Shown here in pieces: positions 15,878 to 23,598 of a stretch of DNA of 43,503 bases (position 1 is its first letter; every line of letters begins with the position of its first letter). Under the pieces are notes generated by a model. The model had not been told where the DNA came from. It made no database searches and saw nothing but the letters and a program-made list of their open reading frames with translations. The position numbers and the translations under genes are program-made. Source of the DNA: Spirochaetales bacterium (GTDB taxonomy: Bacteria; Spirochaetota; Spirochaetia; DSM-27196; Alkalispirochaetaceae); assembly GCA_028282545.1 (NCBI GenBank), contig JANQHT010000125.1, forward strand, positions 1 to 43,503. Direction: 5' to 3'.

Positions 15878-17296
15878 ATGTTCGGGATTTCCCTCAGCCG
15901 CAATTCGCCGCAGACGCTTCCCTTGCAACTCACCAACAGCTTGCGGGCGGCGGTACGCGAGGGGCGCCTCGGTCCGGGTGACCGGTTACCGGCCAGCAGG
16001 ACAATGGCGGCGGAGCTGGGCGTGTCCCGCAATATCGTGACGGCCTGTTACGAGCAACTCGTGAGCGAGGGCTATTTCACGAGTCGCGTCGGTCGTGGCA
16101 CCTTTGTCGTTTCAAACATCGAATGGGGCTCATCGCGCACCCTGCCTCCGTCGTCGCGCACGTCCGAAGCGCGTCAACCGGCGCCGGTGAGATACGACCT
16201 AACCGCAGGAACGCCGGACCTTGGAGCGCTCCCAACCCGTCGCTGGATTGAAACAGTCGCGGAGGCACACCGGAACGCCCACTCCACCAAGTGGGACTAT
16301 TCCCGGGCGCAGGGCGAAGAGACGCTCCGCAAAGAGATCGCTGATTATCTATTCCGGATACGCGGCATCACCGTCTCGCCCGTCCGGATCGTCGTGACCG
16401 CAGGGACCAGCGAGGCGCTGCGCCTGCTTGCCGGGTACGCGCACCAGGGGGAAAACCAACCGTTCTTCGCCGAGGACCCGAGCATTCCCTACACGCGCGA
16501 GGCGTTTCGCGCCGCCGGGTACGAGATCCGTGCGCTTGAGCACGATTCAGACGGGGCAGTCCCGCCCGGTAGCGTCTCGCAGGGCAGCGTCATATACCTC
16601 ACACCATCCCACCAGTTTCCGCGGGGCACCTACATGCCGCTCCAGCGGCGCCTGGCGTTTCTTGCCGGCCTGGCCGAGGACACCCTTGTACTCGAAGACG
16701 ACTACGATTCTGAGTTCAGGTTTCGGGGTGTGCCGGCCGAACCGTTTCTATCGCTCCGGCCGGACCGCGTCATCTACCTCGGCAGTTTCAGCAAAACGCT
16801 CTTCCCGGCGTTGCGCCTGGGATTCGTGATTCTTCCACCGCAGATCCTGGACTCGTTTGTCGAGTTCAAACAACGGGTGTTCGCAATACCCCCGACGTTC
16901 GCGCAGAGAGCACTGGCGTCCTTCCTATCCGGTGGAAACTTGGAAGCGCACCTCTTCCGAATGAAGCGAATCTACGCTCGGCGCGTCACAACGATCCTAT
17001 CCCTTCTCCGGGCAACGTTTCCAGACGTGGAGATCCGCGGCGAAGAGTGCGGGTACCACCTGTGGGTTCGCTTCCCGCGGACCTACACGTCCGGGCCAAA
17101 CGTAGCCCCACCCTTTGACGAAGCGTTTTTTGACACCTGCGCCGGGCAGGGCATCGCCATAAAGGGCGACCGCCACTACGGGTTCGACGGACCGGTGGAT
17201 ACGGACGCCCTTGTCATCGGGTACGGGAACATCGCGGACGACGACATTGAGCCGGCACTTGCATCGTTGATCGACCTGATCAAAGCCCGGCTCTGA
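15878..17296 (+). CDS. MocR-type regulator: GntR DNA-binding domain fused to aminotransferase-like domain
   Basis: This 472-residue protein has an N-terminal GntR winged helix (about residues 12-80, LPASRTMAAELGVSRNIV). A fold-type I aminotransferase-like domain follows (about 110-470). The pyridoxal-phosphate site is visible: LVLEDDYDSEFRF holds the Asp that pairs with the cofactor ring, and SFSKTLFPALRLGF holds the Schiff-base lysine. MocR proteins such as PdxR and GabR regulate pyridoxal phosphate, amino-acid or amine genes. The nearby candidates are the YHS protein and the EamA exporter at 18360. No dedicated operator was identified. Confidence 0.93.
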   Translation: MFGISLSRNSPQTLPLQLTNSLRAAVREGRLGPGDRLPASRTMAAELGVSRNIVTACYEQLVSEGYFTSRVGRGTFVVSNIEWGSSRTLPPSSRTSEARQPAPVRYDLTAGTPDLGALPTRRWIETVAEAHRNAHSTKWDYSRAQGEETLRKEIADYLFRIRGITVSPVRIVVTAGTSEALRLLAGYAHQGENQPFFAEDPSIPYTREAFRAAGYEIRALEHDSDGAVPPGSVSQGSVIYLTPSHQFPRGTYMPLQRRLAFLAGLAEDTLVLEDDYDSEFRFRGVPAEPFLSLRPDRVIYLGSFSKTLFPALRLGFVILPPQILDSFVEFKQRVFAIPPTFAQRALASFLSGGNLEAHLFRMKRIYARRVTTILSLLRATFPDVEIRGEECGYHLWVRFPRTYTSGPNVAPPFDEAFFDTCAGQGIAIKGDRHYGFDGPVDTDALVIGYGNIADDDIEPALASLIDLIKARL

Positions 17297-17458
17297 CCAG
17301 GGCCGACGGTGCAGGTAGCGATCGTGAACCACCAGGAAAAACGAGAAGACGGATGAGCTGTCATAGTTGACTGATCGTAACACGGTGCCTCGACCCTGTC
17401 CGCAATTGTTAGTCTCCGAGCCGTGCGACAATGAGTATATTAATCCTTGGAGAACACA

Positions 17459-17899
17459 GTGAACCGAACCATCATATCTACCATTTTTTTGACAGCCTTG
17501 GTCGCGACATTCGCGATTGCCCAGGAGACCGTAAACACCGATGCAAACAACGTCGCTATCCACGGCTACGACCCGGTCGCCTACTTCACACGGGAAGCCG
17601 CGGTACCGGGCGACCCCGAAATCACGCACACTCAGGACGACGCCGTCTACCGGTTCGCAAACGAAGCAAACCGTGACGCCTTTGCCGCCGATCCGGAATC
17701 GTATCTGCCCGCCTACGGCGGTTACTGCGCCTGGGCCGTGAGCCAGGGGTACACGGCAGACGTGGATCCCGAAACGTGGATTGTCCACGAGGGGCGCCTC
17801 TACCTGAACTTCAACCGGAGAATCGGCCGCCGGTTCCAAAGTGACCTTGTCGGGAACATTCAACGGGCCGACGCGAACTGGCCCGAACTCTCCCGATAA
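17459..17899 (+). CDS. Exported YHS-domain protein
   Basis: This protein of about 146 residues has a hydrophobic signal sequence (VNRTIISTIFLTALVATF, ending near AIAQ). A YHS-type domain follows, with AIHGYDPVAYF, YRFANEANRDAF and YLPAYGGYCAWAV. YHS domains are often found on metal-handling or copper/iron-related proteins. The single cysteine (GGYCAW) and nearby His may bind a metal, but that is inference. The GTG at 17459 is chosen because GGAG lies six bases upstream; a TTG at 17447 would extend it by four residues. It stands alone between a regulator and a tRNA gene. Confidence 0.85.
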   Translation: MNRTIISTIFLTALVATFAIAQETVNTDANNVAIHGYDPVAYFTREAAVPGDPEITHTQDDAVYRFANEANRDAFAADPESYLPAYGGYCAWAVSQGYTADVDPETWIVHEGRLYLNFNRRIGRRFQSDLVGNIQRADANWPELSR

Positions 17900-18066
17900 A
17901 AAAGCCCTTCGGTTCTCCATCCGTACTGGACGTTCCGGCTCGTGTGAATAACCGGGGACTTCCCGGTAGAAGCGGGCCGTATCGACACACCGCCCGGCGG
18001 AACCTTCATGACGATGTCCTTTGCCGGTAACCCCGAAATATGGAACCCAGGCCAACTCGGCACGCG
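17900..18066. other. Intergenic segment with possible coding remnant
   Basis: A small hairpin ACCGGG/CCCGGT lies at 17951-17967. From 17948 a plus-strand frame after a TGA reads as about 40 residues with normal-looking composition (ITGDFPVEAGRIDTPPGGTF at its start) to a stop at 18068-18070. It has no good start, so it may be a fragment of a decayed gene or chance. Nothing else is seen. Confidence 0.3.
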
Positions 18067-18095
18067 TTGACAGGTTGATCCGAAAGCGGTATTCT
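18067..18095 (+). promoter_or_regulatory. tRNA-Ala promoter
   Basis: A perfect TTGACA (18067-18072) with 17 bp to TATTCT (18090-18095) lies about 55 bp upstream of the mature tRNA. The start would be near 18102, at the foot of the leader hairpin. Confidence 0.65.
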
Positions 18096-18099
18096 TCGA

Positions 18100-18135
18100 A
18101 AAAGTAGTTGGACTACGTTCGATGCAACTACTTTT
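18100..18135 (+). other. Hairpin in the tRNA-Ala 5' leader
   Basis: Perfect 11-base arms AAAAGTAGTTG (18100-18110) and CAACTACTTTT (18125-18135) around a 14-base loop. It begins at the predicted transcription start and ends 13 bases before the tRNA. It may protect the leader, guide RNase P processing or act as an early terminator. Confidence 0.6.
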
Positions 18136-18148
18136 AAGGCAATGACTT

Positions 18149-18221
18149 GGGGAATTAGCTCAGTTGGTAGAGCGGTTGGTTCGCAATCAACAGGTCACCG
18201 GTTCAAATCCGGTATTCTCCA
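18149..18221 (+). tRNA. tRNA-Ala (anticodon CGC)
   Basis: The 73-base cloverleaf is complete. The acceptor stem is GGGGAAT/ATTCTCC, the D-arm is GCTCAGTTGGTAGAGC, the anticodon arm is GTTGG-TTCGCAA-TCAAC, and the T-arm is ACCGG-TTCAAAT-CCGGT. The anticodon CGC reads GCG (alanine). The acceptor stem has the G3-U70 pair that is the classic alanine identity element, which confirms the call. The 3' CCA is not encoded (ATC follows the discriminator A) and must be added after transcription. Confidence 0.97.
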
Positions 18222-18359
18222 ATCCCACCGGCGCCACAGGGTGCCGCTCTGCAAGACAAACGGAACGCCAAGAGCGCCACACAGTCTGATCGTCGTTTGA
18301 GAAATTGGTTGTTCGGATTTTGTGTGCGGCGTCAGCTCAATCCGGTTATACCTATCCGC

Positions 18360-19289
18360 ATGGAATCGACGAAACAACGCATGAATGCGATCGAATGGTT
18401 CCTCCTCATCGTACTTTCGGTGGTGTGGGGTGGCTCTTTCCTGTTCAACGGGATTGCAGTTCGGTCGCTGCCGACCTTTTCGATTGTTGCGGCACGGGTA
18501 ACGGTCGCTGCATTGGTCCTGCATTTGCTCCTTGCCGTTCGAGGGATTCGAATTCCACGGCAAAGGCGCGTCTGGAGCGCATTCTTTGTGATGGGAATCC
18601 TCAACAATGTCGTTCCGTTCAGCTTGATCGTGTGGGGGCAGACTCGAATTGGAGCGGGTTTGGCTTCAATTCTGAATGCGACGACGCCGCTATTCACCGT
18701 CCTGATCGCCCATGCGGCGACCCATAACGAGAAAATCACACCTCTCAGAAGCGCCGGGGTCGCGATTGGGTTTGTGGGCGCCACGGTGGTAATAGGACCA
18801 GATGCACTGTTTGGTTTGGGTTCTGATATCGCTGCACAGTCAGTCGTTCTATTTGCGGCTTGTTCGTACGCATCAGCGGCCGTCTTCGGACGACGGTTCT
18901 CGCGCATGGGGATTGCCCCATTGTCGACGGCGACCGGTCAACTAACCGCGTCAAGTCTCGTTCTCTTTCCGGCTGCGCTGCTTGTCGATCAACCTTGGCA
19001 CTCAATCGCGCTCAACGCCGAGGCAATTGTCGCGTTGCTCGGGCTCGGGGTGCTGTCGTCGGCGCTCGCATACATTCTTTACTTCCGAATACTCTCAACC
19101 GCCGGTGCCACCAACGTGCTCCTCGTTACGTTTCTTGTACCCATTACCGCGGTGTTGCTCGGTGCGCTCGTACTGGGTGAAACGCTGGTGCTTCGCCATC
19201 TTGTGGGGATGGTGTTGATCGGAATTGGACTCGGAGCCATAGACGGACGGTTGTTCTGGAGATTGCAGAGGCAACGCAGAGCGGGATAA
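18360..19289 (+). CDS. EamA-family (DMT superfamily) transporter
   Basis: This 309-residue membrane protein has about ten hydrophobic segments forming two EamA repeats. Marks of the family are VVWGGSFLFNGIAV in helix 1, FSLIVWGQTRIGAGLASILNATTPLFT (quoted only as GLASILNATTPLFT) in the first repeat, and LYFRILSTAGATNVLLVTFLVP in the second. Such proteins export amino acids or metabolites. The frame is open back to 18297, but the ATG at 18360 (or 18381, MNAIEWF) gives a normal short cytoplasmic start. No clear ribosome site is present. It follows the tRNA gene by about 140 bp. Confidence 0.9.
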   Translation: MESTKQRMNAIEWFLLIVLSVVWGGSFLFNGIAVRSLPTFSIVAARVTVAALVLHLLLAVRGIRIPRQRRVWSAFFVMGILNNVVPFSLIVWGQTRIGAGLASILNATTPLFTVLIAHAATHNEKITPLRSAGVAIGFVGATVVIGPDALFGLGSDIAAQSVVLFAACSYASAAVFGRRFSRMGIAPLSTATGQLTASSLVLFPAALLVDQPWHSIALNAEAIVALLGLGVLSSALAYILYFRILSTAGATNVLLVTFLVPITAVLLGALVLGETLVLRHLVGMVLIGIGLGAIDGRLFWRLQRQRRAG

Positions 19290-19447
19290 TGACAGGGAGA
19301 TATCCGATTTGTGTACGCCCGCATACGTCAGGATGTTATACCGATTCGCAAGCGTCGAAACTACTCCCGACAAATGACCATGCACCGGGTTCGCGAATTT
19401 CGGCTGACTTATACCGTAACTCAGACACAACTGGTACACTCGCACCC

Positions 19448-20617
19448 GTGCAACCATTTACGCTTCAGATTCCGACCACCATCCGGTTTGGACGAGGAGT
19501 TCTCGATACCGTCGGGGCGGAAACCAAACGCCACGGCGGGCGCGCCCTCCTCGTGTACGGCTCCGGAAGCATCAAGAAGAACGGTGTGTACGAGACGGTT
19601 ACCGCGAGTCTTCACACGGCGGGAATCACCGTCACCGAATTTTCCGGCGTTCGGCCGAACCCGATCCTCTCCCACGCCGAGGAGGGGGCTCGTGTGGCGC
19701 GAGAAGCGAAGGTCGACGTTATCGTAGCCGCCGGCGGCGGGAGCGTCATCGACGAGGCGAAAGGGATAGCCGTCGGCGCCGTTGAGACGGGTGCACTCTG
19801 GGACTTCTACGATCGGAAACGACCGGTGACGCGCGCGCTCCCGGTGATTGCGATCCAGACACTGCCCGCGAGTTCAACCGAGGTCAATCTCGTGTCGGTA
19901 ATCACCAACGATGCAACCGGCGACAAGTACAGTATCCGTTCCGATAAAATCGCGCCGAAAGTGGCGTTCCTCGACCCCGAGACAACAACCACAATTCCAA
20001 TCGAGTACACCGCGTACGCGTGCACCGACATCCTGTCTCACATGATGGAAGGATACTTTACGTCGTCCGACCCGTGGGCTCCGGTCCACGACGGAATGGT
20101 CGAGGGAACCTCACGGGCCGTCATCGATTCGATGGAGATGTTGCTCGAAGATCCGCATGATATACAAGCCCGTGCCGCAGTTATGTGGGCGGGCGCCATC
20201 GCGTGGTCGGGACTCATGAACCAAGGTGTGGAAGGCGCCAGGATTCCAAATCATATGCTCGAACATCCGCTAAGCGGGTACTATGACGTGCCGCACGGGG
20301 CGGGACTATCAATAGTGATCCCGGCGTGGCTCACCTTCGCACGGGACCGGCACGCTTCACGGATTGTCCGCTTTGGACGTGAAGTCCTTCGGATCGGTGC
20401 AAAGTTCACCGGCAAGAACCAACGCGCACAGGTCGATCTCGTAATCGAAACGCTTGTGGAGTGGTACCGAAAGATCGGGACACCCACGTCCTTCGCAGAG
20501 GCACACCTTTCAAACCTCGATTTCGACGCAATGACCGATCAGGCCCACCGCCTGTCCAAGATGTGGGGAGTCAACTACACGGAGGAGGAAATTCGCGCCG
20601 TGTATGCGCTGTGTTAG
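19448..20617 (+). CDS. Iron-containing alcohol dehydrogenase, butanol dehydrogenase-like
   Basis: This 389-residue protein belongs to the group III (Fe-ADH) family and is close in pattern to BDH/YqhD, which reduce aldehydes with NAD(P)H. The start FTLQIPTTIRFGRGVL and the cofactor stretch VIVAAGGGSVIDEAKGIAVG are typical. The metal ligands are all visible: Asp and His in TDILSHMMEGYF, His in MLEHPLSGYYDV, and His in PHGAGLSIVIP. The open frame reaches back to 19289, but family length and N-terminus favour the GTG at 19448. No strong ribosome site precedes it. It may serve aldehyde detoxification or fermentation. Confidence 0.92.
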   Translation: MQPFTLQIPTTIRFGRGVLDTVGAETKRHGGRALLVYGSGSIKKNGVYETVTASLHTAGITVTEFSGVRPNPILSHAEEGARVAREAKVDVIVAAGGGSVIDEAKGIAVGAVETGALWDFYDRKRPVTRALPVIAIQTLPASSTEVNLVSVITNDATGDKYSIRSDKIAPKVAFLDPETTTTIPIEYTAYACTDILSHMMEGYFTSSDPWAPVHDGMVEGTSRAVIDSMEMLLEDPHDIQARAAVMWAGAIAWSGLMNQGVEGARIPNHMLEHPLSGYYDVPHGAGLSIVIPAWLTFARDRHASRIVRFGREVLRIGAKFTGKNQRAQVDLVIETLVEWYRKIGTPTSFAEAHLSNLDFDAMTDQAHRLSKMWGVNYTEEEIRAVYALC

Positions 20618-20828
20618 CCGACCTTGGCGGTCGCGCACAATGTATGACAGCCGGAGTCCAGGCGTCCGCCGGGCCACAGAGCGCCCCGCGGTGTTGTGCC
20701 TAAGAAAGCTCCCGTAGCGATCCCACCTCCACGGCGACGCATTGAGAACATCTATCGGTAACTGCATCGAAAAACCGAACGAATAGTCGTCAACTGGATC
20801 GGTTATCTATCAAAGCCAAGGAGCACAT

Positions 20829-21605
20829 ATGGTTACATCACACCCGGAACCTCGCATAGCACTGGTGACCGGTGCTGCCGGCACGATGGGAAAAGCCGCG
20901 GTTGCGGCACTTCTCAAGGACGGTGTGCACGTCGTCATGGCGGATCTGGACGAAAAGGCGCTGGATCGAGCGCGTGTCGACATATCCGCCTCCTGTCCAT
21001 CGATCGATGTCGGTCGAAAGACCCACCTATCGCCGTTTGACGTCTCAAACCGAGAAGCGTGTCGCGACGCGGTAAGGCGTGCGACCGATGCCGTGGGATC
21101 GATCAACATCCTGGTCAACAACGCGGGGATCCTGACAAACAACAAAGCGCTGGAAACGTCCCAAACGGAGTGGCGCACGGTGTTTGCGGTCAACCTGGAC
21201 GGCGCGTTTTTTCTCTCCCAGGCGGTCTTAACGTCTATGCGCGAGAAGCGGTGGGGAAGGATCATCAACACGTGCAGCTACGCCGCTAAGTCCGGCGGGT
21301 TGACGGCGGGCACCGCCTACTCGGTAAGCAAGGCGGCACTCGTGGGACTCACCTTTTCGCTCGCGGCAGAAACGACCAAGGACAACATCACGGTAAACGG
21401 TATTGCGCCGGCGTACGTGAGGACTCCGATGGTTACGGAGCAGTTGACCGACGAACAGCGCAAACGCGTGGAAGAAGGGATTCCGGTGGGCCGTTTCTGT
21501 GAGCCGGAGGAGTTCGGTCACGTTGTCTCTTTCCTGGCCTCGCCGCTGGCCGGGTTTATTACCGGCGAGATCATCGACCAGAACGGCGGTCTTCAGTTCG
21601 ACTGA
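20829..21605 (+). CDS. Short-chain dehydrogenase/reductase (SDR), FabG-like
   Basis: This 258-residue classical SDR has the cofactor loop VTGAAGTMGK near residue 14, then ADLDEKAL. LVNNAGILTNNK, the catalytic serine in NTCSYAAKS, and YSVSK follow. It ends TGEIIDQNGGLQFD. AAGGAG lies just upstream of the ATG. The Asp in ADLDE suggests NAD. It is convergent with the fructuronate-reductase-like gene, 13 bp away, and flanks the second sugar-acid locus. It may be a sugar or deoxy-ketouronate dehydrogenase, but the sequence does not decide this. Confidence 0.9.
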   Translation: MVTSHPEPRIALVTGAAGTMGKAAVAALLKDGVHVVMADLDEKALDRARVDISASCPSIDVGRKTHLSPFDVSNREACRDAVRRATDAVGSINILVNNAGILTNNKALETSQTEWRTVFAVNLDGAFFLSQAVLTSMREKRWGRIINTCSYAAKSGGLTAGTAYSVSKAALVGLTFSLAAETTKDNITVNGIAPAYVRTPMVTEQLTDEQRKRVEEGIPVGRFCEPEEFGHVVSFLASPLAGFITGEIIDQNGGLQFD

Positions 21606-21618
21606 GCGACCGCCGCGA

Positions 21619-22449
21619 TCAGATCGAGTACGACGAAAAACCGCCGTCCACGGCAACCACGGATCCGGTAACAAAGCTGGCACTGTCCGAGAGAAGCCAC
21701 AGGGCGGCGCCAATCAGCTCAGTCGGCGTACCGTATCTCTCCGCAGGTGTGTGCGCAAGCGCTTTTTTGGCACGAGGGGTATACTCGCCGTTGGTTCCGA
21801 CGTGCAGAAAACGGAGTTGCTCCGTCATAATGAAACCTGGGGCAAGCGCGTTTACCCGAACGTTGCACCTGGAATAGTGAACCGCCAGCCACTTCGTGAA
21901 GTTCGCAATCGCCGCCTTTGCGGAAGAATAGGCCACAACCTTGGTAAGCGGATGTAATGCGCTGACAGACGCTATGTTCAGGATCGAACCTCGGCCACGG
22001 GACACCATGCCACGGGAAAACACCTTTGACGGCAGAACCGTCCCGAAGTAGTTGAGGTCCATCGTTTTTTGCATACCTTCGAACGAGAGGTCGAAAAATG
22101 CCGTCTCGTTCGCCGACGGATCGGCGAATTCAGCGCTCGTTGTACCGTCTGGACGGTTCCCGCCGGCACCGTTCACGAGAAAATCGATCGGTCCGAACCG
22201 CGCAACCGCCGTTTCCTCAGCGCGTTCCAACTGCGACACGTCCAACACATCGCACGGCACCGCCAACGATGCGCCGCCGGCGTTCTCGATTTCCGCCGTT
22301 GTACGGTGAACGGCCTCTTCATCGATATCCAACGTCACCACGTTGACGCCGCGTTCCCCGAGGGCGCGGGCTATTGACCCTGCCAACGCACCACCGGCAC
22401 CGGTGACGACACACGTCTTTCCCGCAACATCAAACAGACCGTCCTGCAC
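21619..22449 (-). CDS. SDR resembling fructuronate reductase / D-mannonate oxidoreductase (YjmF type)
   Basis: This 276-residue SDR has VVTGAGGALAGS, LVNGAGGNRPDGTTSAEF, NIASVSALHP and YSSAK. The NGAGGN-P-x-T-T stretch after the third strand is a mark I recall from the SDR-type D-mannonate oxidoreductases (Bacillus YjmF/UxuB). These convert fructuronate to mannonate in glucuronate breakdown. A frame runs back to 22620 into the neighbouring gene, but the GTG at 22449 with GAGG eight bases upstream and a normal SDR N-terminus (QDGLFDVAGKTCVV) is preferred. It is the last gene of the second TRAP operon, after a hairpin. The reaction is inferred from the motif and context. Confidence 0.75.
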   Translation of the reverse strand: MQDGLFDVAGKTCVVTGAGGALAGSIARALGERGVNVVTLDIDEEAVHRTTAEIENAGGASLAVPCDVLDVSQLERAEETAVARFGPIDFLVNGAGGNRPDGTTSAEFADPSANETAFFDLSFEGMQKTMDLNYFGTVLPSKVFSRGMVSRGRGSILNIASVSALHPLTKVVAYSSAKAAIANFTKWLAVHYSRCNVRVNALAPGFIMTEQLRFLHVGTNGEYTPRAKKALAHTPAERYGTPTELIGAALWLLSDSASFVTGSVVAVDGGFSSYSI

Positions 22450-22494
22450 GTACTCCACCTCAGTATTTACCGCAACGGGATATAACCCAAAGAA

Positions 22495-22521
22495 CGGCCC
22501 GCACCAACACGATGCGGGCCG
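22495..22521 (-). terminator. Hairpin between dctP and the fructuronate-reductase-like SDR
   Basis: Perfect nine-base arms CGGCCCGCA (22495-22503) and TGCGGGCCG (22513-22521). On the minus strand the stem is followed by TTCTTT. It lies 24 bp after the dctP stop and would lower expression of the SDR relative to dctP. Confidence 0.65.
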
Positions 22522-22544
22522 CGATTGATTTGGTAGGACGGTAC

Positions 22545-23555
22545 CTACATTTTCCCCATCAGACCGAGTGCTTCCTCCACCCAGGCCTCGCCACCGACGC
22601 CGTCGTAGAACTGCGGCCAAATCGACTGCGCCCGCTCCTGCCAGACCTCTTCGTCCTGGGGCGGACCGAGCAGTTCCATTCCCGCGTCAGCGACCTTCTG
22701 CTTCGCCTCTTCCTCGCCGTTCAGCGCAAATTGACGGCCAAACTCGGCCGCTTCGCGTCCGGCGCGGTCCACGGCGTCCTGCAGATCGGCCGGCAGGCTT
22801 TCGTAGAAATCGTTGTTGATGATGATCGGTCCGGTCCAGATCAGGTAATGGATCTCCGTGACGTAGTCCTGCGATTCGTAGAACTTATGGCTCCAGATCG
22901 TCGCGTAGGGGTTTTCCTGCCCGTCGATTACGCCCTGTTGCAGTGCGGTCGGTACTTCCGCCCACGCCATCGGAACCGGTTCGAGACCCCACGCCGTAAA
23001 CGTTTCGATCGCGATGTCGACCTTGCTCACGCGAATCTTGAGTCCTTCCAGGTCGTCGATCGTTCGGACCGGCTTCACGGAGTTGGTCAGGTAGCGGAAA
23101 CCTCGGTCGAAGTACCCGATGATCCGAGTTCCCGACTCCTCGACGACGCGCTCGTTCAGAGCATCGAAGACGGAGTCCATACCGTTCCAGGCGTCCTCGG
23201 CGTTGGTGAAGATGTATGGAAGCATCAACACGCCGGAGGAAGGGGCGAACGGTTTGTAGTTGCCGGTGTACACGATGGCGGCCTCGAGGCTACCCGACGC
23301 AACGTCCTGTACGTTTTCCTGTTCCGTGCCGAGTTGCATGTGCGGATAGTTTTCGACCATGACGCGACCGCCGCTGTACTCTTCGACGAGTTCCTTGAAC
23401 GTCTCGGCAACCTGACCTATCTGGTCCGCATCGGGCGTCGAGTGGCTGAGTTTGATGACGTACGTCTCTTCCTCGCCCGACTCCGCTTGTCCGGAGGCGA
23501 AAGCCCCGCTTACGGCGATTACCGTCAGCATCGCGACAACAAGAATCTTCTTCAT
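22545..23555 (-). CDS. dctP: TRAP transporter substrate-binding protein, DctP family
   Basis: This 336-residue exported receptor has the leader MKKILVVAMLTVIAVSGAFA and then SGQAESGEE. DctP marks are PHMQLGTEQENVQDV near residue 75, LEGLKIRVSKVD (with the carboxylate-binding Arg) near 170, and ALQQGVIDGQENPYATI near 205. A GAGGGAATC site precedes the ATG. It follows dctM and, unlike in the first TRAP locus, stands last of the transporter genes. The ligand is probably a sugar acid in view of the downstream fructuronate-reductase-like SDR. Confidence 0.95.
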   Translation of the reverse strand: MKKILVVAMLTVIAVSGAFASGQAESGEEETYVIKLSHSTPDADQIGQVAETFKELVEEYSGGRVMVENYPHMQLGTEQENVQDVASGSLEAAIVYTGNYKPFAPSSGVLMLPYIFTNAEDAWNGMDSVFDALNERVVEESGTRIIGYFDRGFRYLTNSVKPVRTIDDLEGLKIRVSKVDIAIETFTAWGLEPVPMAWAEVPTALQQGVIDGQENPYATIWSHKFYESQDYVTEIHYLIWTGPIIINNDFYESLPADLQDAVDRAGREAAEFGRQFALNGEEEAKQKVADAGMELLGPPQDEEVWQERAQSIWPQFYDGVGGEAWVEEALGLMGKM

Positions 23556-23598
23556 GATTCCCTCCTCATTTGTTTTTGCCGATGGCTAACAGCCATCG

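Noticed and set aside
16997..18055. Long minus-strand open frame of 352 codons
   Set aside because: It lies antisense to the MocR-type gene end and the YHS gene, both of which have clear motifs. The translation has no recognisable domain, and high-G+C DNA gives such shadows.
18149..18221. tRNA-Ala as an attachment site of an integrated island
   Set aside because: No integrase gene and no second copy of the tRNA 3' end were seen in the window.
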